A DNA stretch of 64,000 nucleotides from CAXXOK01 sp964640955 (GCA_964640955.1 CAZXJI010000016.1:1-64000); one strand, 5' to 3'. Positions 27,386 through 36,680 are shown, counted from the stretch's first letter. The notes: generated by a model not told the origin, from the sequence alone. A program made the numbers and translations.

Positions 27386-28943
27386 GCGCGCCCTCCCGGT
27401 AACGTTCGTACACCGTCTGGTAGAGGGACACGTATTCCTCAACGCCCGCGGAAAGCAGGCTTTGCCGATACGCGGCCCAGCTCTCGTCGGTCACGCCCTG
27501 GGCGATGAAGGAAACCAGTCCGCTGTTGATCTCGTTTTCCAGCTCGGTTTTCAACTCCTGGATGCGCTTGCTTTCCTCCGAGGTTTTGGAGGCGACGACG
27601 GTCAGCAGTTGGAAGGAGTTTTGCTCCATCACGCCGCTTTCTTCGTAGTACTCGCTGTAACCCTGCTTTTCCAGCCGGTGGGAGGCGGGCACGTACACCT
27701 GGCTGTAGTAGCTGGGCGGGGCGAAGAACTGCCCGCAGATGACCGGCACGATGGAGTACAGCTCGTTATCCGCGGGGATGTACTTGACCGTATACTTGCC
27801 GCTGTCGTCCACCGCAAGCGTGTCCCCCAGCGGGCCGTTCTGGGAGACCATCATGGTTTCGGTGTCGAACTGGGCGTCCAGCCAGCGGAGCGAATCCTCC
27901 ACGTGCCGGTTGCTTACGGTCAGCGCCGCGCCGAACTCCACCGTGTCCATGATGCGGCTGACCTTCGCCCGATAACCATCGGCGGACACGGGCAAAACGC
28001 ACTCGAACTGGTCGGCGATCTCGGGCTTGAGCACCGAGTTGGACAGCCGCCAGTACGTAAAGAACCCGGCGATGCCCTGGTTGACCTTCGCGCCCCAAAG
28101 GTTCACGCTCTGCGTAATGCACTCGATGTCCATCAGCTTTTCCTCGCACAGCGTGTGCAGCCACTGCGCGCATTCGCGAAAGCCGTCCGCAAGCGCCGGG
28201 CAGTAGACCGTTCCGTCGTCGTCCAGGCAGATGAAATACTCGTTCATCGGCACGCCCCAGAAGGCGAAGGCGTTGTACAGCCCGGCGTTGTTCTCGTTGA
28301 AAATGGCCTCGTAAGGCACCTCGTCCCGAAGACCGTTGCCGTTGGGGTCGCCGTCGCGGAAGGCGCGCAGCACCTCGGTCAGCTCCTCCACGGTCGTGGG
28401 CACCTCGAGGTTCAGCTTTGTAAGCCAGTCTTTGTTGATGAAAAAATGCCCGTTGGTGTTGACCCCCTGGGAAATGAGAAAGCCGACGTAATAGCTGTGC
28501 CCGTCCGAGGAGGGGATGGAGTCGCCCGCGCCGTCCAGGTTGAGGCGGGAGGCGTAATGGGGCATGTATTGGGGGATCAGCGTTTCCAGCGGGATCAGCA
28601 GATGCTGGCTTACGCCGTATTCCTCCACGTCCAAGCTGCCGCGCAGGATCAGGTCGTTGTAATGGCCGGAGGCGAACATGAGGTTCAGCTTGCTGTCCCA
28701 GTCGGCCTGCTTTACCTCGTCGAAATCCACGTGCACGCCGGTCTGCTTTTCCAGTTCATTAAAAAACCAGAGGTTGGAAAAATCGATGGCCTGGCTGTCC
28801 AGCTCGAACTGCAGCGCCGTCAGGCTGACGGTGGGCTGCGCCGGGTCCGCTGCGCCGGTGTCGGCGGCGGTCGAACAGGCGCACAGCAAAAACAGCAGCG
28901 ACGAAAGCAGCGTCGCCAGCAACCAGACGCGGCCTGCGCGCAT
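27378..28943 (-). CDS. Extracellular solute-binding lipoprotein (LplA/YtcQ type)
   Basis: The 521-residue product starts with a lipoprotein signal peptide, MRAGRVWLLATLL to LLCAC, with the lipobox Cys. The body matches the large solute-binding proteins of CUT1 sugar transporters: WFFNELEKQTGVHVDFDEV, LNLMFASGHYNDL, DGDPNGNGLRDEVPYEAIF (a calcium-like loop) and a family C-terminus. It is a clear paralogue of the protein at 29182-30735. ATG 28943 is chosen since AAGGGGG stands about 8 bases upstream; an ATG nine bases earlier touches that site. Its placement overlapping the AraC gene suggests a role in signalling rather than bulk uptake. Confidence 0.88.
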   Translation of the reverse strand: MRAGRVWLLATLLSSLLFLLCACSTAADTGAADPAQPTVSLTALQFELDSQAIDFSNLWFFNELEKQTGVHVDFDEVKQADWDSKLNLMFASGHYNDLILRGSLDVEEYGVSQHLLIPLETLIPQYMPHYASRLNLDGAGDSIPSSDGHSYYVGFLISQGVNTNGHFFINKDWLTKLNLEVPTTVEELTEVLRAFRDGDPNGNGLRDEVPYEAIFNENNAGLYNAFAFWGVPMNEYFICLDDDGTVYCPALADGFRECAQWLHTLCEEKLMDIECITQSVNLWGAKVNQGIAGFFTYWRLSNSVLKPEIADQFECVLPVSADGYRAKVSRIMDTVEFGAALTVSNRHVEDSLRWLDAQFDTETMMVSQNGPLGDTLAVDDSGKYTVKYIPADNELYSIVPVICGQFFAPPSYYSQVYVPASHRLEKQGYSEYYEESGVMEQNSFQLLTVVASKTSEESKRIQELKTELENEINSGLVSFIAQGVTDESWAAYRQSLLSAGVEEYVSLYQTVYERYREGAHE

Positions 28944-29181
28944 ATCGGCCATCCCCCTTCCGCAATCCAAATAAACGGACTTCATCGCCGCGCGAGCAGG
29001 CCCGTGCGGCGATGTTTCCTGCGATTCTCTCTCGGTTTGCGCCGCGCCCATCATACCATAACGTTCAGGACGCGGCAAGCGTGCGCCTTCCCCGCCCGGG
29101 GAGGGCGCCGGGCGGCGCCCTCCGAAGGGGGAAAGGGGATTCCCGGCCCGGGCGCGCGGCCCGGAACCGGGAGGGGGAAGG

Positions 29182-30735
29182 TTATTCCGCGGTCTTGGCC
29201 AGGTACGCGTCGTAGGCGTTCTGGTAAAGCTCCACGTAGCGCTCCGAACCGATGGACTTGCACTTGTCCACAAACTGCTGGTAGCTTTCGTCGGTGATGC
29301 CGTTCATCACGAAATCCGTAATGGATTCGGCCATGCACTTCTTAAGCTCGGTGTAGATCAGTGCCTTTTCGTTGCTGTCGTCCGCGTTCATCTTGCTCAG
29401 GTCGCGCAGGTACTGGAAGCTTGTCGGCTCCAGCACGCCCGCCTCGGCGTAGGTGATGCTGTCCTCGTAGCGCTCCACGCGGTGCGGGGGCATCTGGTAG
29501 ATCTGGGTGTAGTACTCGCCGGGGGCGAAGAACTGGCCGCAGATGACGGGGACGATATCGTACAGGCCGTTGTTCTCGGGAACGTAGCTGATTTCGTACT
29601 TGCCGTCGTCGTTTAGGAAGAACATGTCGCCCAGGATGCCGTTGGCGGCGGTCATCATGGTTTCGGTCTCCAGCTGCGCGTCCAGCCACTGGAGGGTGCG
29701 GTCGATGTAGGGGTTGGTAACGGTCACTTCCGCGCCCTGCTCAGGCACTTCGAGGATCGCGGAAACGCGGGCCTCGTAGCCGTCGGCGGAGGGGGGCAGG
29801 ATGGAGGTGAAGTCCGCGTAGGCTTCCGGGGTCAGCGCCGTGTTGATGAGGCGCAGATAGGTGAAGTACCCCACCTGGCCGGCGTTGATCTTGTTGGCCC
29901 ACAGGTTGGAGTCCTGGGTGAGGGTCTCGGCGTCCATCAGGCCCTCCTCATAGAGGGTGTGCAGCCAGGCCACGCAATCGCGCCAGCCGGGCATGGTGCC
30001 GGTGAACTGCACCTGGTTGTTGTCGTCGATGCACACGAACAGGTCGTTTTCCGGCACGCCGAACATGGCGAACTGATTGAGCAGGCTCTCCACGACCAGG
30101 GTGCCGTTTTCGATGTCGAAATCGGCGGTGAAGGGAATCTCGTCCGCTTCGCCGTTGCCGTTGGGGTCCTGCGTTTTGAAGGCGCGAAGCACTTCGGTCA
30201 GCTCGTCCACGGTGGTGGGCACGGCGAGGCCGAGCTTGTCCAGCCACGCGGTGTTGATGTACCAGGTGCCCATGTGGTTCACGTTCTGGGCGATCAGGAA
30301 GCCCACGTAGTAGCTTTTGCCGTCGCTGGCGGGGATGGAGGCGTTGGCGTTGTTCAGATACAGGCGGCTGTAGTAGTTGGGCATATCTTTTTCCAGATAA
30401 TCGTCCAACGGGACCAGCAGGCCCTGCGTCACGCCGTATTCCTCGACGTCCACGGTGCCGCGGATGATTACGTCGCTGTAGTCGCCGGAGGCGAACATCA
30501 GGTTGAGCTGCGTGCTCCAGTCGGCGTCCTTCACCTCCTGGAAGTCCACGTGCACGTTGGTCTTTTTCTCCAGCTCCTGGAAGAACCAGAGGTTGGGGAA
30601 GTCGATTTCCTGGTTGCCCAGCTCGTACTGGAAGGCGGTGATGGTGATCGGCTCGTTGGCGCTCTCCTCGGCCGTCGCCGGCAGCGCGAACAGGGCCAGC
30701 GAAAGCACGAGCAGCAGGGATACAAGCTTTTTCAT
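29182..30735 (-). CDS. Extracellular solute-binding protein (LplA/YtcQ type), no lipobox
   Basis: The 517-residue protein has a classical signal peptide (MKKLVSLLLVLSLALFALPATAEES) with an Ala-x-Ala cleavage site and no lipobox Cys. The mature part parallels the neighbouring lipoprotein: WFFQELEKKTNVHVDFQEV, LNLMFASGDYSDV, DVEEYGVTQGLLVPL, DPNGNGEADEIPF. It follows the two permeases in the operon and is the likely main binding protein of this importer. AAAGGAGC stands 12 bases upstream of the ATG. How it stays near the membrane without a lipid anchor is unclear. Confidence 0.92.
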   Translation of the reverse strand: MKKLVSLLLVLSLALFALPATAEESANEPITITAFQYELGNQEIDFPNLWFFQELEKKTNVHVDFQEVKDADWSTQLNLMFASGDYSDVIIRGTVDVEEYGVTQGLLVPLDDYLEKDMPNYYSRLYLNNANASIPASDGKSYYVGFLIAQNVNHMGTWYINTAWLDKLGLAVPTTVDELTEVLRAFKTQDPNGNGEADEIPFTADFDIENGTLVVESLLNQFAMFGVPENDLFVCIDDNNQVQFTGTMPGWRDCVAWLHTLYEEGLMDAETLTQDSNLWANKINAGQVGYFTYLRLINTALTPEAYADFTSILPPSADGYEARVSAILEVPEQGAEVTVTNPYIDRTLQWLDAQLETETMMTAANGILGDMFFLNDDGKYEISYVPENNGLYDIVPVICGQFFAPGEYYTQIYQMPPHRVERYEDSITYAEAGVLEPTSFQYLRDLSKMNADDSNEKALIYTELKKCMAESITDFVMNGITDESYQQFVDKCKSIGSERYVELYQNAYDAYLAKTAE

Positions 30736-30803
30736 GGGATGGATGCTCCTTTCGTTATTTATTCTCAAGCCCGACGGGCTTAGAATGCCGGGAAAAGGGC
30801 GGC

Positions 30804-31739
30804 TCAGCCCTTGAGCGAGCCGATCATGACGCCCTTGACGAAGTACTTCTGCATGAAGATGTACAAAAGCACCGCGGGTACGGTGGAAACGACGATGCAG
30901 CAGTACTTGGCGACCTCCGCCTTGCGCAGCGCCTCCTGCAGGCCGCCGAGGTTGTCGGCATAGGCGGCGAAGAACTCCTCGCTTTTGCCGGTGTTGGAAA
31001 GCGTCGCCAGGATCTCCCGAAGCACCGTCTGCAGCGGCAGCAGCTTTCGGTCGCGCAGCATGATAAGGCCGGTAAAGTAGTCGTTCCAGCGCGCCACGCC
31101 GTAGTAGACGCTCAGCACCGCGATGATGGTGCCCGACAGTGGCAGCACGCATTTCAGGAAATAGGTGAAGTGGGTGGCCCCGTCCATCACGGCGGCCTCG
31201 TAAAGTTCATTGGGGATGGAGGTGGCGATGTAGGTGCGGGCGACCATCAGGTTCCACACGCTCATCAGATTCATCAGGATCATCACGGTGCGCGTGTTGT
31301 ACAGCCCCAGGTCGCGGACGTTCAGGAAAATCGGAATCAATCCGCCGGAGAAGAACATGGTGAACACGAACACCATGTTGACGAGCTTCTTGCCGTGGAA
31401 TTTGCGGGTGAGGGCGTAGGCGGCCATCAGGGTGACGACCACGCTCAGGGCCGAGCCGACCACCGTGTAGTACACGGCGTTGGCATAGCTCGTCCAAAGC
31501 TCCGAGTACTGGAAAACGGCCTCGTAACCCATGAGGCTGAAGTCCACCGGCCACAGGAGCACGTGCCCGGCCAGCACCGCGTCCGGATCGGAAACCGAGG
31601 CGATGAGGATGAGCCACAGGGGATAGAGCACCAGGGTCAGCACCACGACCCAGAAAACGGCGTTGAAAATGTTGAAGGTGCGGTCGGCCTGGGATTCCCG
31701 GATGCGCGTGCCGCGCGGGGCGTTCATCGCTTTGTGCAT
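30804..31739 (-). CDS. CUT1 sugar ABC transporter permease (LplC-like)
   Basis: The 311-residue MalG-type permease has six hydrophobic helices, the EAA loop ELYEAAVMDGATHFTYFLKC that docks with the ATPase, and the typical ending MQKYFVKGVMIGSLKG. It pairs with the permease at 31752-32702. The operon has no ATPase, so a shared MsmX-like multitask ATPase encoded elsewhere is expected, as for LplABC and YtcP systems in Bacillus. AGGGGGGC precedes the ATG. Confidence 0.93.
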   Translation of the reverse strand: MHKAMNAPRGTRIRESQADRTFNIFNAVFWVVVLTLVLYPLWLILIASVSDPDAVLAGHVLLWPVDFSLMGYEAVFQYSELWTSYANAVYYTVVGSALSVVVTLMAAYALTRKFHGKKLVNMVFVFTMFFSGGLIPIFLNVRDLGLYNTRTVMILMNLMSVWNLMVARTYIATSIPNELYEAAVMDGATHFTYFLKCVLPLSGTIIAVLSVYYGVARWNDYFTGLIMLRDRKLLPLQTVLREILATLSNTGKSEEFFAAYADNLGGLQEALRKAEVAKYCCIVVSTVPAVLLYIFMQKYFVKGVMIGSLKG

Positions 31740-31751
31740 GTCCGCGCCCCC

Positions 31752-32702
31752 CTAAAACAGGCTCGTCTCGCCCAGCCTGCGGCAGATGGCGTTGACGATC
31801 ATGATAATGGCGAAGTTGATGACGTTCAGGCAAAGGCCGATGGCGGTGGTGTAGGAATACTGCGCCTTGCCCAGGCCCACGCTGTACACGTACACGCCGA
31901 TGATGTCGCTGGTGGCGATGTTGCCGGAGGTCTGCATGAGCAGCGCCTTGTCGGTGTTGCTGCTCAAAAGGCTTCCGCAGCTTAAGATCAGCATCATGGT
32001 GACGATGGGCACCAGGTGGGGAATGTCGATGTGCTTGATCTTCTGCCAGCGGGTGGCGCCGTCGATGGTGGCGGCCTCGTAGAGCGAGGGGTTGATGGAG
32101 GTCAGCGCCGCGATGTAGAGGATGGTGTTCCACCCGGCGTTCTGCCAGATTTCCGAACCGATGAACAGGGGTCGGAACCATCCCGCCTCAATCATAAAGT
32201 AGATGCTTTGGCCGCCCAGCGTCGTAATCAGCTTGTTCACCAGCCCGGTGGTGGGGGAGAAGAACAGGTAGATCATGCCCGCCAGCACCACGGTGGAAAT
32301 GAAGTGGGGCACGTAGATGACCGTCTGGGTAAAGCCGCGCGCGCGTTTGTTGCGCAATTGGTTCAGGAAGATCGCCATGACGACGGGGATGGGAAAGCCG
32401 AACAGCAGGCCGTAGAAATTGAGCAGGAAGGTATTGGCGAACAGCCGTCCGCAGTAGTAGCTTTTGAAGAAAGTCTCGAAGTGTTTCAGGCCCACCCATT
32501 TGCTGCCCGTGATGCCGAATACGGCCTTGTAATCGCGAAAAGCGATCTGTATGCCGTACATGGGAAAGTAGCAGAACACGATGATGAACGCCAGCGCAGG
32601 CAAAAGCAGCGCGTACAGCTGCCAATCCTGCCGCCATCCCAATTGCAGGCGGCGGGAAAGCGGCGCGCGCGCAGCACGCTTGACGGGGGAAGATGGCTGC
32701 AT
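31752..32702 (-). CDS. CUT1 sugar ABC transporter permease (LplB-like)
   Basis: The 316-residue MalF-type permease has six hydrophobic helices (first at about residues 27-47), the family motif FPMYGIQIAFRDYK, FIGSEIWQNAGWNTI, and the EAA loop SLYEAATIDGATRWQKIKHI. It is the first gene of the minus-strand transport run. ATG 32702 is preferred over the ATG nine bases earlier because AAAAGGAGA ends next to the earlier codon. The divergent carbohydrate-enzyme genes begin 190 bases away, so both units may share control in this gap. Confidence 0.92.
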   Translation of the reverse strand: MQPSSPVKRAARAPLSRRLQLGWRQDWQLYALLLPALAFIIVFCYFPMYGIQIAFRDYKAVFGITGSKWVGLKHFETFFKSYYCGRLFANTFLLNFYGLLFGFPIPVVMAIFLNQLRNKRARGFTQTVIYVPHFISTVVLAGMIYLFFSPTTGLVNKLITTLGGQSIYFMIEAGWFRPLFIGSEIWQNAGWNTILYIAALTSINPSLYEAATIDGATRWQKIKHIDIPHLVPIVTMMLILSCGSLLSSNTDKALLMQTSGNIATSDIIGVYVYSVGLGKAQYSYTTAIGLCLNVINFAIIMIVNAICRRLGETSLF

Positions 32703-32894
32703 TCCGTCCATTCTCCTTTTTCCTTTTACTCATTTCAGCATAGCGCGGCGGCCTGCATTTGGATATAGGCGAAAATTCTGCCAATTGCGACAAAGCGAGG
32801 CGGAAGGCGGGCTTTCGGAAAATGGGTGAAAATTTCGTCTATGGTTTTGCGGGCCCGCGGACGGTATGATATCAACAGGAAAAGAGGCGAAAAC

Positions 32895-34328
32895 ATGGAC
32901 ACGGGCGTGACCTGCGTGCTTGGCGATGCGGCGCTGCAAGCCCTGTACGATGCGGCCGAGGAAAAGTGCCGGGGCAACCTGCGCCGCTTCGGCGGGCGGA
33001 CGGTGCTGGTGGAGGGCGGCGGCTACGAAAAGGTATGGCTGGAAACCCAGCCCATGGGCGGGGAGATGTATGCCAAGCGCAACCTGGAGGCGGGGCTGGC
33101 CAACCAGTGGATATTCATGGAGCATCAGCGCGCGGACGGCCGGCTGCCCGGCAGCATAAAGCTGGAGGGCGACCGGCCGGTGCCGGAGTACAACAAGCTG
33201 CAGGGCTTCTGCTTTGCCGCGCCGGCGCTGAACCTGTATTACCTCGCGGGACGCGACCGGCGTTACCTCCTCGCGCTGCGGGACGCCCTCGCGGCGTTCG
33301 ACGGGTACCTGTGGCGCACGCGCGCGTGCGACGAGGGGGTGCTGTGCAGCTTCTGCGTATGCGACACGGGGGAGGATCACGCCCTGCGCTACGGCGACGC
33401 GCCCTTCTGGTGGGGAAAGGAAACTCCGCCCGAAGGGTACCGGTCGGTGCCGATGCGTTCCATGGACGTGACCGCCTATTCCTATGCCGCGCGGGCCGCG
33501 CTCGCCGATATCGGCGTCATTTTGCGGGACGGAAGCGCGCAGGGCTGGCACCGAAAGGCGGAGGCGGTCAAAAGGCGTATCGGGGAGTATTTCTGGAACG
33601 GGGAACGCGGTACGTGCTTCGACCGCGGGCCGGACGGCCGGGCGCAGACGGTGCTTGCGCACAACACCCTGCGGCTGATGTACTGGCGCGCCCTGGACGC
33701 GGGCAAGGCGGCGCGCTTCGTGCGCGAACACCTGATGAACCCGGACGAGTTCTATACCCCCGCGCCCCTGCCCAGCGTCGCCGCGAACGACCCGCTTTTC
33801 AGAAACGTGCCCACCAACGACTGGAGCGGCCAGCCGGAGGGGCTCACCTACCAGCGGGCGATCCGTGCGCTTGAAAATTACGGCTTCTGGAAGGAAATCA
33901 CACTTTTGGGGCGAAAGTTCATCGGAACGCTCAAAAAGGATGGCGGCGTGTTTCCCCAGCAGTTCGACCCCTTCACGGGGCGGCCGGGCGAGGGCAACGC
34001 CGACGGCTACGGGCCGACGATGCTTTCGCTGCTGGAATACGTGAGCCGTCTGTACGGCGTGCATATCGAGCGGGAGGAAGTGCGCTTCGGGCTGATGGGC
34101 GGCACGGGCGTGCGCTACGAGCAGCGCGTGGGCGACCGGCGCTACGCCGTGGAAAGCGACGGCGTCCGCGCCCGCGTGCTGGTGGACGGGAAACCCCGCT
34201 GGGCCTGCCCCTGCGGCGCGTGCGTCGTGACGGACGTGAACGGCGACCTCAGACGCGTTTCGGTCATCGACCCGGACGCGCCCGGGGACTTCCGCCCCAA
34301 AGTAACAGAACTGGGAGGCAAAGCATGA
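32895..34328 (+). CDS. Six-hairpin glycosidase-like enzyme
   Basis: The 477-residue cytoplasmic protein (no signal peptide) has the sequence style of (alpha/alpha)6 barrel glycosidases, with repeated aromatic helices: KVWLETQPMGGEMYAKRN, ANQWIFMEHQRADGRLPGSI, GFCFAAPALNLYYLAGRD and NDWSGQPEGLTYQRAIRAL. Acidic residues in these segments may be catalytic, but I cannot assign a family with confidence. It precedes the GH4 gene with an ATGA overlap, so it probably acts on the same imported oligosaccharide. ATG 32895 is chosen because AAAGAGG (32881-32887) precedes it by 7 bases. Confidence 0.65.
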   Translation: MDTGVTCVLGDAALQALYDAAEEKCRGNLRRFGGRTVLVEGGGYEKVWLETQPMGGEMYAKRNLEAGLANQWIFMEHQRADGRLPGSIKLEGDRPVPEYNKLQGFCFAAPALNLYYLAGRDRRYLLALRDALAAFDGYLWRTRACDEGVLCSFCVCDTGEDHALRYGDAPFWWGKETPPEGYRSVPMRSMDVTAYSYAARAALADIGVILRDGSAQGWHRKAEAVKRRIGEYFWNGERGTCFDRGPDGRAQTVLAHNTLRLMYWRALDAGKAARFVREHLMNPDEFYTPAPLPSVAANDPLFRNVPTNDWSGQPEGLTYQRAIRALENYGFWKEITLLGRKFIGTLKKDGGVFPQQFDPFTGRPGEGNADGYGPTMLSLLEYVSRLYGVHIEREEVRFGLMGGTGVRYEQRVGDRRYAVESDGVRARVLVDGKPRWACPCGACVVTDVNGDLRRVSVIDPDAPGDFRPKVTELGGKA

Positions 34329-35713
34329 TCTATGAAAAGGATGCGGTAAGGGAACTGAACGTTTGCTACATCGGCGGCGGTTCGCGCGGCTGGGCCTGGG
34401 GTTTTATGGCGGACCTGGCGATGGACGGCCAGCTGTCCGGCACGGTGCGCCTCTACGATATCGACCGCCCCGCGGCCGAGCGTAACGAGATTATCGGCAA
34501 CAAGCTCTCCGCCATGCCCGGAGCGAAAAGCGACTGGAAATACGTCGTAAGCGACACGCTGGCCGAGGCGCTGACCGGGGCGGATTTCGTGGTGATTTCC
34601 ATCCTCCCCGGCACGTTTGCCGAGATGAAAAGCGACGTTCACACGCCGGAAAAGTACGGCATCTACCAGTCCGTGGGCGACACGGTGGGGGCGGGCGGGT
34701 TCATCCGCGCCATGCGCACCGTGCCGATGTTCGTCACCATCGGCGAGGCAATCAAACGTTACGCGCCCAAAGCGTGGGTCATCAACTATACCAACCCCCT
34801 CACCCTGTGCGTGCGCACGCTCTACGAGGTGTTCCCGGAGGTGCGCGCCTTCGGCTGCTGCCACGAGGTGTTTGGCACCCAGAAGCTGCTGTGCGCGATG
34901 CTTGACAGCGAATGCGGCGTGAAGGGCGTTACCCGGCAGGAACTGCGCACCACGGTGACGGGCATCAACCACTTCACGTGGCTGACGAGCGCCACCTACC
35001 GGGGCACCGACCTGTTTCCGCTGTACCGGACTTTCGCGGAGAAGTACGCGCAGACCGGCTACAGCGAGGGCAAGGACGACAACTGGATGAACGGCTTTTT
35101 TGAAAGCGCGCACCGCGTGAAGTTCGACCTGTTCCTGCGCTACGGGCTGATTGCCGCCGCGGGCGACCGGCACCTGGCCGAGTTTACGCCCAACTGGTAC
35201 CTGCGCTCCCCCGGGGAGGTCGCGGGCTGGAAGTTCACGCTGACGCCTGTGTCCTGGCGGATGGAGGACCTGGCCGAGCGGATGCGCAAAAGCGAAGCGC
35301 TGGCCTCGGGCGAAGCCGAGCCGGAGCTGAAGCCCTCCGGCGAGGAAGGGCACCTGCTGCTCAAGGCGCTGCTCGGGCTGGGCGACATGGTGAGCAACGT
35401 GAACGTTCCCAACCGCGGGCAGATCGAAAACCTGCCGCTGGGCGCGGTGGTGGAGACCAACGCTCTTTTCGGCCGGGACCGCATCCAGCCGGTGTACGCC
35501 GGGCCGATCCCCGGCAACGTGCTGGCGCTGGTGGCGTGCCACGTATACAACCAGGAGAATACCCTGACCGCCGCGCTGACGTGCGACCGCGAACTGGGCT
35601 TTTCGACGTTCATGAACGATCCGCAGCTGACCTGTTCGCCCGCCGACGGACGGAAGCTGTTCGACGAAATGCTGAACAACACCCGCGCATACCTGCCGAA
35701 GGGGTGGTTTTAG
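34325..35713 (+). CDS. GH4 glycosidase, probable alpha-galacturonidase (LplD-like)
   Basis: The 462-residue GH4 enzyme uses NAD and a divalent metal in an oxidation-elimination mechanism. The Rossmann start is VCYIGGGSRGW; metal and catalytic residues sit in FGCCHEVFGT (Cys) and GINHFTW (His). Segments YGIYQSVGDTVGAGGFIR, WVINYTNP and AAGDRHLAEF closely follow the LplD alpha-galacturonidase type as I remember it, and the neighbouring importer is also of Lpl type. Other GH4 activities (alpha-galactosidase, 6-phospho-glucosidase) remain possible. It overlaps the upstream gene by four bases and is one base from the next. Confidence 0.82.
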   Translation: MIYEKDAVRELNVCYIGGGSRGWAWGFMADLAMDGQLSGTVRLYDIDRPAAERNEIIGNKLSAMPGAKSDWKYVVSDTLAEALTGADFVVISILPGTFAEMKSDVHTPEKYGIYQSVGDTVGAGGFIRAMRTVPMFVTIGEAIKRYAPKAWVINYTNPLTLCVRTLYEVFPEVRAFGCCHEVFGTQKLLCAMLDSECGVKGVTRQELRTTVTGINHFTWLTSATYRGTDLFPLYRTFAEKYAQTGYSEGKDDNWMNGFFESAHRVKFDLFLRYGLIAAAGDRHLAEFTPNWYLRSPGEVAGWKFTLTPVSWRMEDLAERMRKSEALASGEAEPELKPSGEEGHLLLKALLGLGDMVSNVNVPNRGQIENLPLGAVVETNALFGRDRIQPVYAGPIPGNVLALVACHVYNQENTLTAALTCDRELGFSTFMNDPQLTCSPADGRKLFDEMLNNTRAYLPKGWF

Positions 35714-35714
35714 C

Positions 35715-36605
35715 ATGAAAAGGGAGAGTATCAACCTGCGCGACCCGTTCGTGCTGGTCGCGGACGGCCGCTGCTACCTTTACGGCACCCGCGGGGCCTC
35801 CTGCTGGGGGAAGGCGGACGGCTTCGACGTGTACGTGGGCGAGGATCTGGAAAACTGGGAAGGGCCCTTTACCTGCTTTGCCAACGACGGCACCTTTTGG
35901 GCGACGGAAAACTACTGGGCGCCGGAGGTGCACCCCTGGCGGGGGAAATACTACATGTTCGCCAGCTTCAAGGCGCCGGACGTCTGCCGCTGCACCTGCT
36001 CGCTCGTGGCGGATACGCCGCTGGGCCCCTTCCGGCCGTGGAGCGACGGCGGGCTGACCCCCGGCGACTGGGAGTGCCTGGACGGCACGCTGGTCGTATC
36101 CCGCAGCGGAGAACCCTACCTGGTGTTTTGCCATGAATGGGTGCAGGCGACGGACGGGGAGGTGTGCGCCGTGCGCCTGTCGGACGACCTGAAAAGCGCC
36201 GCGGGCGTGCCGCGCGTGCTGTTTACCGCCTCGCAGGGCAAGCCGTGGGTGAAAAGCGTTCGCCACGGAAGCACCGGGCTGACCGGCTACGTGACGGACG
36301 GACCCTTCGGCTACCGCACGCGGGAGGGGAAACTGCTCCTGCTGTGGTCGAGCTTCGCCGAGGGCGGCTACGCGCAGGCGCTCGCCCGGTCGGACGGGGA
36401 TATCGACGACGGACGTTTTACCGTCGATCCGGTGCCCCTCTTTACGCAGGACGGGGGACACGGCATGGTGTTCACAGCGCCGGACGGGCGGCTGATGCTC
36501 ACGCTGCACGCCCCTAACGCCTATCTGCGGGAACGCCCCTGCTTTTACGAATTGAAGGAAGAAAACGGCACGCTGGTCCGGGCGCGGAGAAACGCGCGTA
36601 AGTAA
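35715..36605 (+). CDS. GH43-like five-bladed propeller glycosidase
   Basis: The 296-residue cytoplasmic protein has the beta-propeller pattern of GH43 and related families: LRDPFVL with the expected base Asp10, WAPEVHPWRGKYYMF, ECLDGTLVV with the second Asp at about 122, and GYVTDGPFGYR. In GH43 the acid is normally Glu at the last motif; here Asp stands in TDGPF. It may be an arabinosidase, xylosidase or related exo-enzyme on imported oligosaccharide. It starts one base after the GH4 stop and is closed by a hairpin. No signal peptide. Confidence 0.78.
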   Translation: MKRESINLRDPFVLVADGRCYLYGTRGASCWGKADGFDVYVGEDLENWEGPFTCFANDGTFWATENYWAPEVHPWRGKYYMFASFKAPDVCRCTCSLVADTPLGPFRPWSDGGLTPGDWECLDGTLVVSRSGEPYLVFCHEWVQATDGEVCAVRLSDDLKSAAGVPRVLFTASQGKPWVKSVRHGSTGLTGYVTDGPFGYRTREGKLLLLWSSFAEGGYAQALARSDGDIDDGRFTVDPVPLFTQDGGHGMVFTAPDGRLMLTLHAPNAYLRERPCFYELKEENGTLVRARRNARK

Positions 36606-36624
36606 AGAAACAATAAAAAGAAAA

Positions 36625-36655
36625 GGGGCCGCCGTCCCATCGGGACGGCGGCCCC
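36625..36655. terminator. Terminator of the glycosidase operon and degV
   Basis: GGGGCCGCCGTCCC (36625-36638) pairs with 36642-36655, loop of three bases, A-rich on the left; shared by convergent genes. Confidence 0.85.
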
Positions 36656-36680
36656 CGCCTTTATGCTCTTTTAACTCCGG

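Noticed and set aside
29100..29123. GC-rich hairpin between the two solute-binding genes
   Set aside because: Ten-base stem exists but no T-run follows on the minus strand; too weak to call a terminator with confidence.
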